Positions 15,600 through 25,189 of a DNA stretch of 31,992 nucleotides are shown in pieces. Below the pieces are notes generated by a model. The model was not told where the DNA came from. It worked only from the letters and a program-made list of their open reading frames with translations, and did no database searches. The stretch is taken from positions 1 to 31,992 of the forward strand of contig DXIP01000017.1 of NCBI GenBank assembly GCA_019112825.1, written 5' to 3'. The first letter of the stretch is position 1, and every line of letters starts with the position of its first letter. A program made the position numbers and the translations under genes. The DNA is from Alistipes excrementigallinarum (GTDB lineage Bacteria; Bacteroidota; Bacteroidia; Bacteroidales; Rikenellaceae).

Positions 15600-15631
15600 C
15601 GTTTCGGGTATTTGAAGGTATTTGTCTTGTT

Positions 15632-17587
15632 TCAGAATTTGAGTTCGATGCCGCCCATCGCCGTGGCCCGGGGCATGGGATAGCCGGCGATGATTTGGTA
15701 GGACTGCGCCAGCAGGTTCTCGCCGCGGGCCCAGAGCGAGAGCCAGCGCGTGGCGCGGAACGAGGCCCGGAGGTTCCACAGCACGAACTCCTCGGTCTGC
15801 ACGGGGTCGGTCTGCGTATAGAGCCCGGCGATGTACTGTATGCCCGTCGCGACGCTCCAGCGCCCCCTCACGAAGGCGGCCCCCACGTAGAGCTTGTGCT
15901 CGGGAGCGGCCGGAAGGGGCTGCTCCATGTGCAGGAAGCTGTAGTTGCCGTCGAGCGACCAGCTGCGTTCGATGCGCCAGGCGGCCTGCAGCTCGACGCC
16001 CGCATTTTCAATCCGCCCCGAGTTCTGGTTGAGCATGCCGCTGCCGTTGGGGTTGGGGAGGGTCAGGATGAGGTTCTTGCCGTCGATGTAGAAGAGGTTC
16101 ACACCGTAGCTCAGCCGCCCGTCGAGCAGCCGCTGGCTGAAGGCCGCCTCGTAGTTCCACATCGACTCGGGACGCAGGTCGGGATTCTGGGGCGGGAACA
16201 TGTGCATCTCGCGCAGCGTCGGATAGCGGAACCCCTTCGAGGCCGAGAGCTTCAGCTCGATGCCCGCGCCGAGGTGGAAGGCGGCACCCGCCTGAGGCAC
16301 CCACTCGGTCCCCGCGCGCGAGTGGTGGTCGACCCGCAGCCCGGCGTTGAGCGTAAGCCACGCCCCGACATCCTGCCGCACGTCGACATATCCGGCCACC
16401 TCATCCTCGTGCATGTCCACCAGCGGAGAGGTGCTCCCCGCCTGCTCGCCGCTCACATACTCGTTCCAGGCGCGGCCGCCGTAGCGGAACCAGTCGGCAC
16501 CCAGCGTGATGCGGCTGCCGCGGAAGAGCTGCAGGCTCTGGTAGAGCGACGCCCCCATCATGTCGTCGTAGGAAAGGAAGCGGTCGTCGGGCGGCAGCTC
16601 GCCCTCCGACGGAGTGTAGCCGTCGTTTATGCGGTGGTCGCCCCAGTTGTAGAAGAGGCTCAGCCCGCCGGAGCTCTTCGCATAACGGTTCTCGACGGCC
16701 AGCGAGGCGGCGCCCCGCGTGATGCGCTGGTCGCCGTCGAGCAGCCGGGCTCCGACCGGTCCGGGATAGGAGGCGTTGAAGTGGGTCACGTTCACGTCGC
16801 CGCGCAGATTCCAGTGCTCGCTTGCCTCGTAGCCCAGCCGCACATTGCCGCCGTACTGCTCGAAGCCCATGTCGGCGCGGTGGCCGTCCGTACGGTTGTA
16901 CGAACCGGAGAGCGTGCTCGAGAAGCGCCCCTTGTGGATGAGGTTCGTCAGCTCGCTCTCCAGCGTGTTCCACGAGCCGTAGCCGGCCCTCAGACGGGTC
17001 TCCACGCCGTCCCCGGCCAGATGGCGGGTGACGATGTTGACCACGCCGCCCATGGCGTTCGAGCCGTAGAGCACCGATGCCGGTCCGCGCAGCACCTCGA
17101 CCCGCTCGGCCAGGAACGACTGGCAGGCGTCGGAGACGGGGTGACCGAAGATGCCGGCATACTGCGGATGGCCGTCGATGAGGACCATCATCCGCCCTGA
17201 GCTGCCGCTCAGTCCGCGCAGCGAGATGTTGCCCGCCGCGCCGTTCGAGACGCCGTAACCCATCACTCCGCGCGAGGTGACGAAGAGCCCCGGCACCTGC
17301 TCGCTCAGCACGGGGAGCAGCGAGGGCTGCTGTGCGCGTTCAATCTGCGGCCGGCCGATGACGGAGACGCTCTGCGAGAGGTGGCGCGGGTCGGTCACCG
17401 TGCGGGCGCCGGTCACCACGACCTCGCCGATTGCGTAGCTCCGTGCCGGTCGGAGCGAGTCCTGGCTGGACGCGACGTCCGGCAGTGCAGGGTACGTCAG
17501 TGCAGGGTCCGTTACGCGGGCCTGAGCCGCGAGGCTGCATCCCGCGGCAAGGAGCAGTGTCAGAATCCGGGTCTGGAGGTTCTTCAT
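15632..17587 (-). CDS. TonB-dependent outer-membrane receptor
   Basis: Starting at the ATG at 17587 (MKNLQTRILTLLLAAGC), the product is 651 residues with a signal peptide. The TonB box region is EVVVTGA, the plug domain contains ISLRGLSGSSGRMMVLIDG and VEVLRGPASVLYGSNAMGGVVNIVTR, and a beta-barrel follows to the C-terminal aromatic residue (GGIELKF). It lacks the N-terminal carboxypeptidase-like domain and SusD partner of glycan SusC proteins, so a siderophore, heme, cobalamin or metal chelate is more likely. It is followed by the DUF362 lipoprotein. The upstream in-frame extension to 17899 consists of repeat DNA and crosses the promoter, so it is not used. Confidence 0.92.
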   Translation of the reverse strand: MKNLQTRILTLLLAAGCSLAAQARVTDPALTYPALPDVASSQDSLRPARSYAIGEVVVTGARTVTDPRHLSQSVSVIGRPQIERAQQPSLLPVLSEQVPGLFVTSRGVMGYGVSNGAAGNISLRGLSGSSGRMMVLIDGHPQYAGIFGHPVSDACQSFLAERVEVLRGPASVLYGSNAMGGVVNIVTRHLAGDGVETRLRAGYGSWNTLESELTNLIHKGRFSSTLSGSYNRTDGHRADMGFEQYGGNVRLGYEASEHWNLRGDVNVTHFNASYPGPVGARLLDGDQRITRGAASLAVENRYAKSSGGLSLFYNWGDHRINDGYTPSEGELPPDDRFLSYDDMMGASLYQSLQLFRGSRITLGADWFRYGGRAWNEYVSGEQAGSTSPLVDMHEDEVAGYVDVRQDVGAWLTLNAGLRVDHHSRAGTEWVPQAGAAFHLGAGIELKLSASKGFRYPTLREMHMFPPQNPDLRPESMWNYEAAFSQRLLDGRLSYGVNLFYIDGKNLILTLPNPNGSGMLNQNSGRIENAGVELQAAWRIERSWSLDGNYSFLHMEQPLPAAPEHKLYVGAAFVRGRWSVATGIQYIAGLYTQTDPVQTEEFVLWNLRASFRATRWLSLWARGENLLAQSYQIIAGYPMPRATAMGGIELKF

Positions 17588-17601
17588 GATTTCAGTCTGC
17601 G

Positions 17602-17626
17602 GGGCATGGCTTCGGAAGCCATGCCC
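17602..17626. promoter_or_regulatory. Perfect 11-bp palindrome at the receptor gene's transcription start
   Basis: GGGCATGGCTT (17602-17612) and AAGCCATGCCC (17616-17626) are perfect inverted arms around CGG. The repeat begins 7 nt downstream of the -7 box and ends 15 nt before the ATG, so it would cover the 5' end of the mRNA. It may be an operator or a leader hairpin. Confidence 0.65.
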
Positions 17627-17632
17627 ATGATA

Positions 17633-17640
17633 CAAAGATA
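17633..17640 (-). promoter_or_regulatory. -7 box of the TonB receptor operon
   Basis: TATCTTTG on the minus strand. No clear -33 TTG is seen 19-21 bp upstream, which would fit a promoter that needs an activator. Confidence 0.55.
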
Positions 17641-17742
17641 GTTCAAATGAACGGTTCGGTCGCACGCCCGGAGCCGGAAATTCACCGCCCGGGCACTCTT
17701 CCGGCGACAGGCCGCCCCTTTTCTGACGGGCCTGCCCCGTTT

Positions 17743-17872
17743 CCGGCAGCCCGGTTCCGTTTGCGGCAGCCCGGCGCCCCCTTTCGGCAACTCGGTTTCG
17801 CTTCCGGCAGCACCCCGGCGCCTCTTTTCGGCAACTCGGTTTCGTTTCCGGCGGCTCGGTTTCGCTTGCGGC
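17743..17872. repeat. Degenerate ~20-bp tandem repeat array, seven units
   Basis: CGGC anchors recur at 17744, 17764, 17785, 17805, 17829, 17849 and 17869, that is at spacings of 20-24 bp, with a core close to CGGTTTCGCTTCCGGCAGC. A longer unit of about 41-45 bp, including TTCGGCAACTCGGTTTCG, is nearly repeated at 17784-17801 and 17828-17845. The array occupies the centre of a 530-bp gene gap (17588-18118). Open frames through it on both strands are arginine-rich and unlike known proteins. Confidence 0.75.
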
Positions 17873-17939
17873 GGCACCTTGTCCCGCCATGCGCGGCACC
17901 CCGGCACCCGCCTCGGCGGCGGCACACCCGTTTACGCTG

Positions 17940-17947
17940 CAAAATTA
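17940..17947 (-). promoter_or_regulatory. Possible -7 box facing the repeat array
   Basis: TAATTTTG on the minus strand matches the consensus and would start a transcript crossing the 17743-17872 repeats toward the TonB receptor. No -33 box is visible, so this is weak. Confidence 0.25.
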
Positions 17948-17990
17948 GTGTGGAACCGGCTTCGGACACCTATCCCGATTACGGCCGCGC

Positions 17991-18009
17991 ATACCCGATT
18001 TACGGGTAT
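17991..18009. repeat. Perfect 7-bp inverted repeat upstream of ftsH
   Basis: ATACCCG (17991-17997) and CGGGTAT (18003-18009) flank ATTTA. A related half, TATCCCGATTACGG, lies at 17971-17984, and a further copy, TACCCCGATTACGG, at 14403-14416 in another intergenic gap. A regulatory role is possible. Confidence 0.5.
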
Positions 18010-18118
18010 TGCAGCACCGGGGCCGGATTCGACGAACAAACGCACAATTTCTACTCCCGAACGAAGAGTGCGGAACGCCGCGAAATAACGATTTTTACGC
18101 ACTCAAAAACAGTGCATC

Positions 18119-19995
<1,877 letters not shown>

Positions 19996-20011
19996 GACGT
20001 CCGAAGTGAAG

Positions 20012-20056
20012 ATGCAGCGCCGGAGCTCCTGTTCGGGACCCCGGCGCTGCATTTTG
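20012..20056 (+). terminator. Rho-independent terminator of ftsH
   Basis: ATGCAGCGCCGG (20012-20023) pairs perfectly with CCGGCGCTGCAT (20041-20052), followed by TTTGTGTT. It lies 17 nt after the ftsH stop. Confidence 0.85.
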
Positions 20057-20101
20057 TGTTCCGGCTTTGCGGTCCGGCGCGGGAACGTCCGCCGGCGGCC
20101 G

Positions 20102-20127
20102 TCAACCATCCTCAACCGTCCTCAACC
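20102..20127. repeat. Three TCAACC units at exact 10-bp period
   Basis: TCAACC occurs at 20102, 20112 and 20122; the last copy includes the malQ stop codon. GCCGTCA (20098-20104) and TGACGGC (20136-20142) flank the set as an inverted repeat. This is a small local repeat without an assigned role. Confidence 0.45.
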
Positions 20128-22743
20128 GCGGCCGCTGACGGCTATCATGTCGCAAAGCGTCGTATTGAAGTCCTCGGCCGCGAGCAGCTGCTCGAGCGTC
20201 AGGTGCATGCGGTAGCGCCAGTAGTAGCGGGGAATGGCCGGGACGTTGATGCGCTCCTTTTCGGGGTCGGGCGCCCGCAGCTCCTCATCCATCGCCAGCC
20301 AGTCCTGCAGCGGCAGGATGGCGAACATGGCGGGCGAGGTAAGGTGCATCTCGACGATGCGCCGGCAGAGCCACGGCTCGCACTCGGCGGGAGCCTCGCC
20401 CGGACAGCGGAGCACCTCGTTGTAGAAGTGCTGCGTAGTGGCGCGCTCCTCGCGCCACCAGGCGCGCAGCGGCGTCATGTCGTGGGTCGAGGTCGAGCAG
20501 ACGCTCAGATAGGGATAGTCGGCCGTCGCGGCGAAGCGCTCGCCCGCACGCTTGGGCATGCGCTGGATTTCGAGCGAGAGAATCTGCAGCATCCGCATCG
20601 TCGCGGGCACACAGTCGGGAATCATCCCCAGGTCCTCGCCGCAGGCGAGCATGTCGGTGGCCGTGAGCAGCACCGGCAGCTTGCGCAGGGCCGACTCCTG
20701 CCAGAAGCGGTCGTGGCGCCGGTAGAAGAAGTCGTCGTGCAGCCGCATGAAGGCCTCCTGCTGCCAGCCGGGCAGCAGCGCGAACGAACGGGTCCCGCGG
20801 GCCGCGATGCGGGGATGGTAGTACCCCTTGCGGTAGGGGTCCTCGACGAAGAGCACGTCGTCGAGCAGCGTCATCAGCCCCCCGCGCATCCGGCGGTCGT
20901 GCTCCTCCTCGCCCGGATAGCGGGCCGCCGCGCGGCGCTGCGTCGAGCACGAGGAGACGAGCCGCCCGTGGCGGATGCAGTCGCGCCGCACCTCGTCGGC
21001 CAGCTCGCCGAATATCGCCCCGAGCGTTGCGTCGTCGAGCGGCGGGGTGACGTAGCGCCCCTCCGAAAGGTCGAAGCCCATGCCGCGCAGCTCGCCGGCC
21101 GAATAGGGCATCGCCGGATTGAAGTGGCCCAGCAGCCCGTGGAGCGCCTCGGCGGGAATCTCCCAGATGCGGAAGAAGCCGAGGATGTGGTCGATGCGGT
21201 AGGCGTCGAAGTATTCGGCCATCTTGTGCAGCCGCGCGCGCCACCATGCGTAGCCGTCGTGCGCCATGCGCTCCCAGTCGTAGGTCGGGAAGCCCCAGTT
21301 CTGCCCCACCTCCGAGAAGGCGTCGGGCGGCGCCCCCGCCTGCGAATCGAGGTGGAAGAGGCGCGGCGACTGCCACGCGTCGGCGCTCGTGCGGCCGATG
21401 CCGATGGGCAGGTCGCCCTTGAGGACGATGCCGCGGCTGTGGGCATAGCGGCTCACCTCCGAGAGCTGGAGGTGGAGGTGGTACTGCACCCAGCAGTGGT
21501 AGCCCACCTCGCGGCTGTGGGCCAGGCAGTAGGCCTCCACCTTGCGCCGCTCGTAGCGGGCATAGGGGCCCCACTGCGCGAAGTCGGCCGTGCCGTACTC
21601 GTCGCGCAGGCAGCGGTAGGCGGCATAGGGCAGCAGCCAGTGGCGGTTGTCCTCGACGAAGGCCTTGTAGTCGGCACGGGCCGCCGTGCGGGCGCCGCAG
21701 CGGGCGAAGGTGGCGCGCAGCAGCCGCTCCTTGGCGGCGTTGACCCGCTCGTAGTCGACCTCCTCCAGCGCGTTGAGCTCGTCGCGCAGGCGGCAGTACT
21801 CCTCGTCCTCGGCCACGCCCGCCGCCGTCAGACGGAGGAACTGGGGGTGGAGCGCATAGATTGAGTTGGCGTTGTAGGGATAGGAGTCCTCCCACGTGCG
21901 GGTCATCGTCGTATCGTTGACCGGCAGCAGCTGGATGACCCGCTGGCGGGTCGCCGCGGCCCAGTCGATGAGCAGCTTCAGGTCGGCGAACTCGCCCACG
22001 CCGAAGCTCTCGCGCGAGCGGAGCAAGAAGACCGGAATCGCCGTTCCGGCGCCGTGCCACCGCCGCTCGGGCAGGCGGGGCGTGAGCGACGCCTCGACGA
22101 GCAGCTCCCCGTCGGCCGCCGCACCGCTCCAGCGGCGGTTTTCACCCTCCTCCCAAACGACGGGGCGCCCCGTCGCACGGTCGATGACGAGCAGCTTGAA
22201 GGCCGCCCCCTCGGGCAGCGTCAGGCGGAGGCTCCACTCGGGGAACTCCCCGTCGTCGAAGGGCACCATGCGCTGCCAGCCGTCGAGGCGCTCCGAGGCG
22301 ATGGCCAGCTGCTCGCCGGGGCGGATGTCGGGAGCCACGACGCGCAGCAGCACCTCGCCGCCGGGGGCCTTTCCTACCGGTCTGGGCTCGGCGGCACCCT
22401 CCGTACGGCCCTGCCGACGGGCAAACACCGCCCGCGTGAAGGCCGACGAGAGGAAGGCGGCTCCGGCGGGAAGCTCCTGCCAGCGGTCGCGGATGCGGAC
22501 CTCGCGGCAGGCGAGCCCGCGCGGCAGACGGAGCCGGTGGCAGCGCCACTCGGTGCGGATGCAGACCCCCTCGCGCTCGACCGTATAGCGGTAGGTCGTT
22601 CCGTCGCCTCCGCGCGGTGCGTCGCAGACGCCGCGCCAGAGCCCGTTTTCCACATAGTGCAGGACGATGCGCCGCCGGCCCCAGAGGAGCACGAGCTGCT
22701 CGCCCCATTGGGTGCGGTATTCGATTTCAAAGAGGAGTTTCAT
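20122..22743 (-). CDS. malQ: 4-alpha-glucanotransferase (amylomaltase) with starch-binding domains
   Basis: From the ATG at 22743 (MKLLFEIEYRTQWGEQ) the protein has 873 residues. Two CBM20-type starch-binding modules fill about 1-105 and 120-235 (a WGEQLVLLWG-type start, and LAIASERLDGWQRMVPFDDG in the second). A GH77 catalytic domain follows. The nucleophile is D518 in YRIDHILGFFRIWEIP, the acid/base E703 in CGEDLGMIP, and the third acidic residue D755 in STHDMTPLRAWW; the substrate-site segment DSYPYNANSIYALHP is also present. It transfers alpha-1,4-glucan segments in cytoplasmic maltodextrin and glycogen use. There is no signal peptide. It is a single gene, and the domain order is the usual one for Bacteroidota and plant DPE2-like enzymes. 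Confidence 0.95.
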   Translation of the reverse strand: MKLLFEIEYRTQWGEQLVLLWGRRRIVLHYVENGLWRGVCDAPRGGDGTTYRYTVEREGVCIRTEWRCHRLRLPRGLACREVRIRDRWQELPAGAAFLSSAFTRAVFARRQGRTEGAAEPRPVGKAPGGEVLLRVVAPDIRPGEQLAIASERLDGWQRMVPFDDGEFPEWSLRLTLPEGAAFKLLVIDRATGRPVVWEEGENRRWSGAAADGELLVEASLTPRLPERRWHGAGTAIPVFLLRSRESFGVGEFADLKLLIDWAAATRQRVIQLLPVNDTTMTRTWEDSYPYNANSIYALHPQFLRLTAAGVAEDEEYCRLRDELNALEEVDYERVNAAKERLLRATFARCGARTAARADYKAFVEDNRHWLLPYAAYRCLRDEYGTADFAQWGPYARYERRKVEAYCLAHSREVGYHCWVQYHLHLQLSEVSRYAHSRGIVLKGDLPIGIGRTSADAWQSPRLFHLDSQAGAPPDAFSEVGQNWGFPTYDWERMAHDGYAWWRARLHKMAEYFDAYRIDHILGFFRIWEIPAEALHGLLGHFNPAMPYSAGELRGMGFDLSEGRYVTPPLDDATLGAIFGELADEVRRDCIRHGRLVSSCSTQRRAAARYPGEEEHDRRMRGGLMTLLDDVLFVEDPYRKGYYHPRIAARGTRSFALLPGWQQEAFMRLHDDFFYRRHDRFWQESALRKLPVLLTATDMLACGEDLGMIPDCVPATMRMLQILSLEIQRMPKRAGERFAATADYPYLSVCSTSTHDMTPLRAWWREERATTQHFYNEVLRCPGEAPAECEPWLCRRIVEMHLTSPAMFAILPLQDWLAMDEELRAPDPEKERINVPAIPRYYWRYRMHLTLEQLLAAEDFNTTLCDMIAVSGRG

Positions 22744-22763
22744 AGGCCAGAATAGGTTTGGGG

Positions 22764-22777
22764 AGGGTTTTAACCCT
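22764..22777. promoter_or_regulatory. Inverted repeat at the malQ transcription start
   Basis: AGGGTT (22764-22769) and AACCCT (22772-22777) are perfect arms around TT, directly downstream of the malQ -7 box. This position suggests a repressor operator or a start-site hairpin. Confidence 0.45.
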
Positions 22778-22778
22778 A

Positions 22779-22786
22779 CAAAATTA
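22779..22786 (-). promoter_or_regulatory. -7 box of malQ
   Basis: TAATTTTG on the minus strand, 36 nt before the ATG. A TTTG at 22800-22803 lies only 13 bp upstream, too close for a normal -33 box. The upstream Met at 22791 would lie before this promoter and is not used. Confidence 0.5.
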
Positions 22787-22932
22787 AACATTTTGCTCCC
22801 AAAGCGGAGCGCACCGTCCGAAAATTTTTGTCGACGCTCCGAACCACCGACGAATCAGCACGATGGCCCCTGCGGCGCGCTGCCGGGGCGAAAAAAGCAC
22901 CGGCCTACGCTTCCGCATTCGGGGAAAAAGCG

Positions 22933-22940
22933 TATCTTTA
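22933..22940 (+). promoter_or_regulatory. -7 box of the cobalamin operon
   Basis: TATCTTTA differs from TAnnTTTG only at the last base. The predicted start is at or just before the riboswitch P1 strand. Positions 22787-22932 otherwise hold no gene. Confidence 0.5.
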
Positions 22941-22944
22941 CGGC

Positions 22945-23123
22945 CGATTGGTTCCCCAAGAGGCCCTTCAGGCCCTGTGGATTAAAAGGGAATCGGGTGC
23001 AAGTCCCGAACAGTCCCGCTGCTGTGAACCTCCGCCAATCCTTCCGAACATCACATGCCACTGACCCCGCCCGGGGTCGGGAAGGCCTCGGAAGGAGGAG
23101 AAAGTCAGAAGACCTGCCAACGA
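22945..23123 (+). ncRNA. Cobalamin (B12) riboswitch
   Basis: The leader carries the conserved cobalamin-aptamer elements in order: GGTGCAAGTCC (22996-23006), CAGTCCCGCTGCTGTGA, GCCACTG (23057-23063), GGGAAGGC (23079-23086), and an exact B12 box AGTCAGAAGACCTGCC (23103-23118). P1 is probably TTGG (22948-22951) with CCAA (23117-23120). It should lower expression of the downstream receptor operon when adenosyl- or methylcobalamin is abundant. No T-run terminator follows before the ATG at 23176; the short hairpins CCGGT/ACCGG (23131-23142) and GTCGA/TCGAC (23159-23169) next to the start suggest control of translation, which is inference. Confidence 0.95.
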
Positions 23124-23175
23124 ATTTTTACCGGTTGACCGGACCCGTGGAGAGGACGGTCGAATCGACAAGCGA

Positions 23176-25182
23176 ATGTTTTACAGGATTTACGGTTTTC
23201 TAAGACTGTTCATACCCCTTTGTGCGGGTCTGAATGCATGCATGGCGGCACACGCCCAGAGCCTCGACTCGCTGCAGCATGTCGAGGAGGTGGTCATCAC
23301 GGGGCACATCGTGCGCCGCGAGGTGATTCCCGTGCAGGAGCTCTCGGGACGGGCACTCCAGCGGCTGGGCACCCACAACGTGGCCGACGCGCTGCGCTAC
23401 TTCTCGGGGGTGCAAATCAAGGACTACGGCGGCGTGGGCGGTCTGAAGACGGTCAACATCCGCTCGATGGGCACCAACCACGTGGGGGTCTTCTACGACG
23501 GCATCGAGCTGGGCAACGCCCAGAACGGCACGGTCGACCTGGGGCGCTTCTCGCTCGACAACATGGAGTCCATCACCCTCTACAACGGCCAGAAGAGCGC
23601 CATCTTCCAGCCGGCCAAGGATTTCGGCTCGTCGGGCTCGATTTACCTCCAGACGCGCACGCCCCGCTTCGAGGAGGGGGAGCACGACCACGTCAAGGCG
23701 ACCTTCAAGAGCGGCTCGTTCGGCGTGGTCAACCCCGCGCTGCTCTGGGAGCACCGAATCACCGAGCGGGTGAGCAGCTCGCTCAGCGCCGAGTACCTCC
23801 ACTCGTCGGGGCGCTACCGCTTCACCTACCGCATGGAGGAGGGCTACGACACGACGGCCGTGCGCCGCAACGGCGACATCAACGCCCTGCGCGTCGAGGG
23901 GGGCACCTTCGGCCGTCTGGAGCAGGGCTACTGGCGCGCCAAGGCCTACCTCTACACCTCGGAGCGAGGCTATCCCGGAGCGGTGGTGCGCAACAAGTTC
24001 TCGCACGAGGACCGGCAGTGGGACACCAACTTCTTCGTCCAGGGGGCGCTCAAGAAGGACTTCGAGCCGTGGTACAGCCTGCTCGTCAACGCCAAGTACG
24101 CCTACGACTACCTCCACTACCTGGCCGACCCCCGCAAGGACGAATCCATCATGTACACCGACAACCGCTACTACCAGCAGGAGCTCTACCTCTCGGCGGC
24201 CAACCGCTTCAAGCTCTTCCCGTGGTGGGAGGCGAGCTTCTCGGCCGACTACCAGTTCAACCTGCTCGACGCCGACCTGCGCGACTTCGCCTATCCGCGC
24301 CGCCACACACTGCTGGCCTCCGTGGCCACGTCGCTGCGCTTCGGCCGCGCCGAGCTGCAGGCCAGCCTGCTCGGGACGCTCGTCCACGACCGCACGCGCG
24401 GCGAGTCGGCCCCCGACAAACGGAAGCTCACCCCGGCCGTCTTCCTCTCGTGGAGGCCCTTCGCCCGGGCGGACTTCAACCTGCGCGCCTTCTACAAGCG
24501 CATTTTCCGCATGCCGACGCTCAACGACCTCTACTACACCTTCGTGGGCAACATCAACCTCGACCCCGAATTCACCACCCAGTACGACGTGGGCTTCACC
24601 TACGGCTGGAAGTTCGAGCACACGTGGCTGCGCCACCTGAGCATCCAGGCCGACCTCTACTACAACGAGGTGGAGAACAAAATCGTAGCCACCCCCACCT
24701 CGAACTTCTTCCGCTGGACGATGGTCAACCTGGGCAACGTCGAAATCCGGGGCATCGATGCCGCACTCGAGAGCGGGTGGGCCATCGGCCGCGACTTCAC
24801 GCTCACCACGCGCCTGAACTACACCTACCAGAAGGCGCAGGACTTCACCGACCCGACGAGCGAGTTCTACGGCGGGCAGATACCCTACATCCCGTGGCAC
24901 AGCGGCTCGGCGGCGCTCAACCTCAACTGGCGGCGCTGGGAGGCGAGCTACAGCTTCATCTATACGGGCGAGCGCTACTCCTCGCAGGCCAACATCGTCT
25001 ACAACTACCAGCAGCCCTGGTATACGAGCGACCTCTCGCTGGGGCGCAGCTGGGAGCTGGGGCGCGGCGAGCTGCACGCCACGCTCGAGGTGAACAACCT
25101 GCTCAACCAGCAGTACGAGGTGGTGGCCTGCTACCCCATGCCCGGCATCAACTTCAAAATCATCGCACAATACTCCTTCTGA
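23176..25182 (+). CDS. btuB: BtuB-like TonB-dependent cobalamin receptor
   Basis: The 668-residue outer-membrane protein has a signal peptide (cleavage near AHAQ, residue 28), a TonB box (EEVVITG), a plug domain (ALRYFSGVQIKDYGGVGGLKTVNIRSMG, NHVGVFYDGIELGNAQNG), and a beta-barrel to a terminal phenylalanine (KIIAQYSF). Unlike SusC proteins it lacks the N-terminal carboxypeptidase-like domain. Position immediately behind a cobalamin riboswitch and 7 nt before a BtuG-like lipoprotein assigns it to corrinoid import across the outer membrane, powered by TonB. The substrate range among corrinoids cannot be judged from the sequence. Confidence 0.93.
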   Translation: MFYRIYGFLRLFIPLCAGLNACMAAHAQSLDSLQHVEEVVITGHIVRREVIPVQELSGRALQRLGTHNVADALRYFSGVQIKDYGGVGGLKTVNIRSMGTNHVGVFYDGIELGNAQNGTVDLGRFSLDNMESITLYNGQKSAIFQPAKDFGSSGSIYLQTRTPRFEEGEHDHVKATFKSGSFGVVNPALLWEHRITERVSSSLSAEYLHSSGRYRFTYRMEEGYDTTAVRRNGDINALRVEGGTFGRLEQGYWRAKAYLYTSERGYPGAVVRNKFSHEDRQWDTNFFVQGALKKDFEPWYSLLVNAKYAYDYLHYLADPRKDESIMYTDNRYYQQELYLSAANRFKLFPWWEASFSADYQFNLLDADLRDFAYPRRHTLLASVATSLRFGRAELQASLLGTLVHDRTRGESAPDKRKLTPAVFLSWRPFARADFNLRAFYKRIFRMPTLNDLYYTFVGNINLDPEFTTQYDVGFTYGWKFEHTWLRHLSIQADLYYNEVENKIVATPTSNFFRWTMVNLGNVEIRGIDAALESGWAIGRDFTLTTRLNYTYQKAQDFTDPTSEFYGGQIPYIPWHSGSAALNLNWRRWEASYSFIYTGERYSSQANIVYNYQQPWYTSDLSLGRSWELGRGELHATLEVNNLLNQQYEVVACYPMPGINFKIIAQYSF

Positions 25183-25189
25183 CCCCGCC

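Noticed and set aside
17743..17872. CRISPR array
   Set aside because: The units are degenerate, contiguous and about 20 bp, with no unique spacers and no cas genes nearby.
17588..17899. N-terminal extension of the TonB receptor to 17899
   Set aside because: It crosses the promoter and the palindrome and precedes a normal signal peptide at 17587.
17647..18118. N-terminal extension of the main ftsH frame through the repeat array
   Set aside because: The extension is low-complexity repeat DNA in frame by chance. The true FtsH N-terminus with its membrane helix is in a different frame at 18119.
20056..21864. Long plus-strand open frame opposite malQ
   Set aside because: malQ shows all GH77 catalytic motifs in the other direction; the plus frame begins inside the ftsH terminator.
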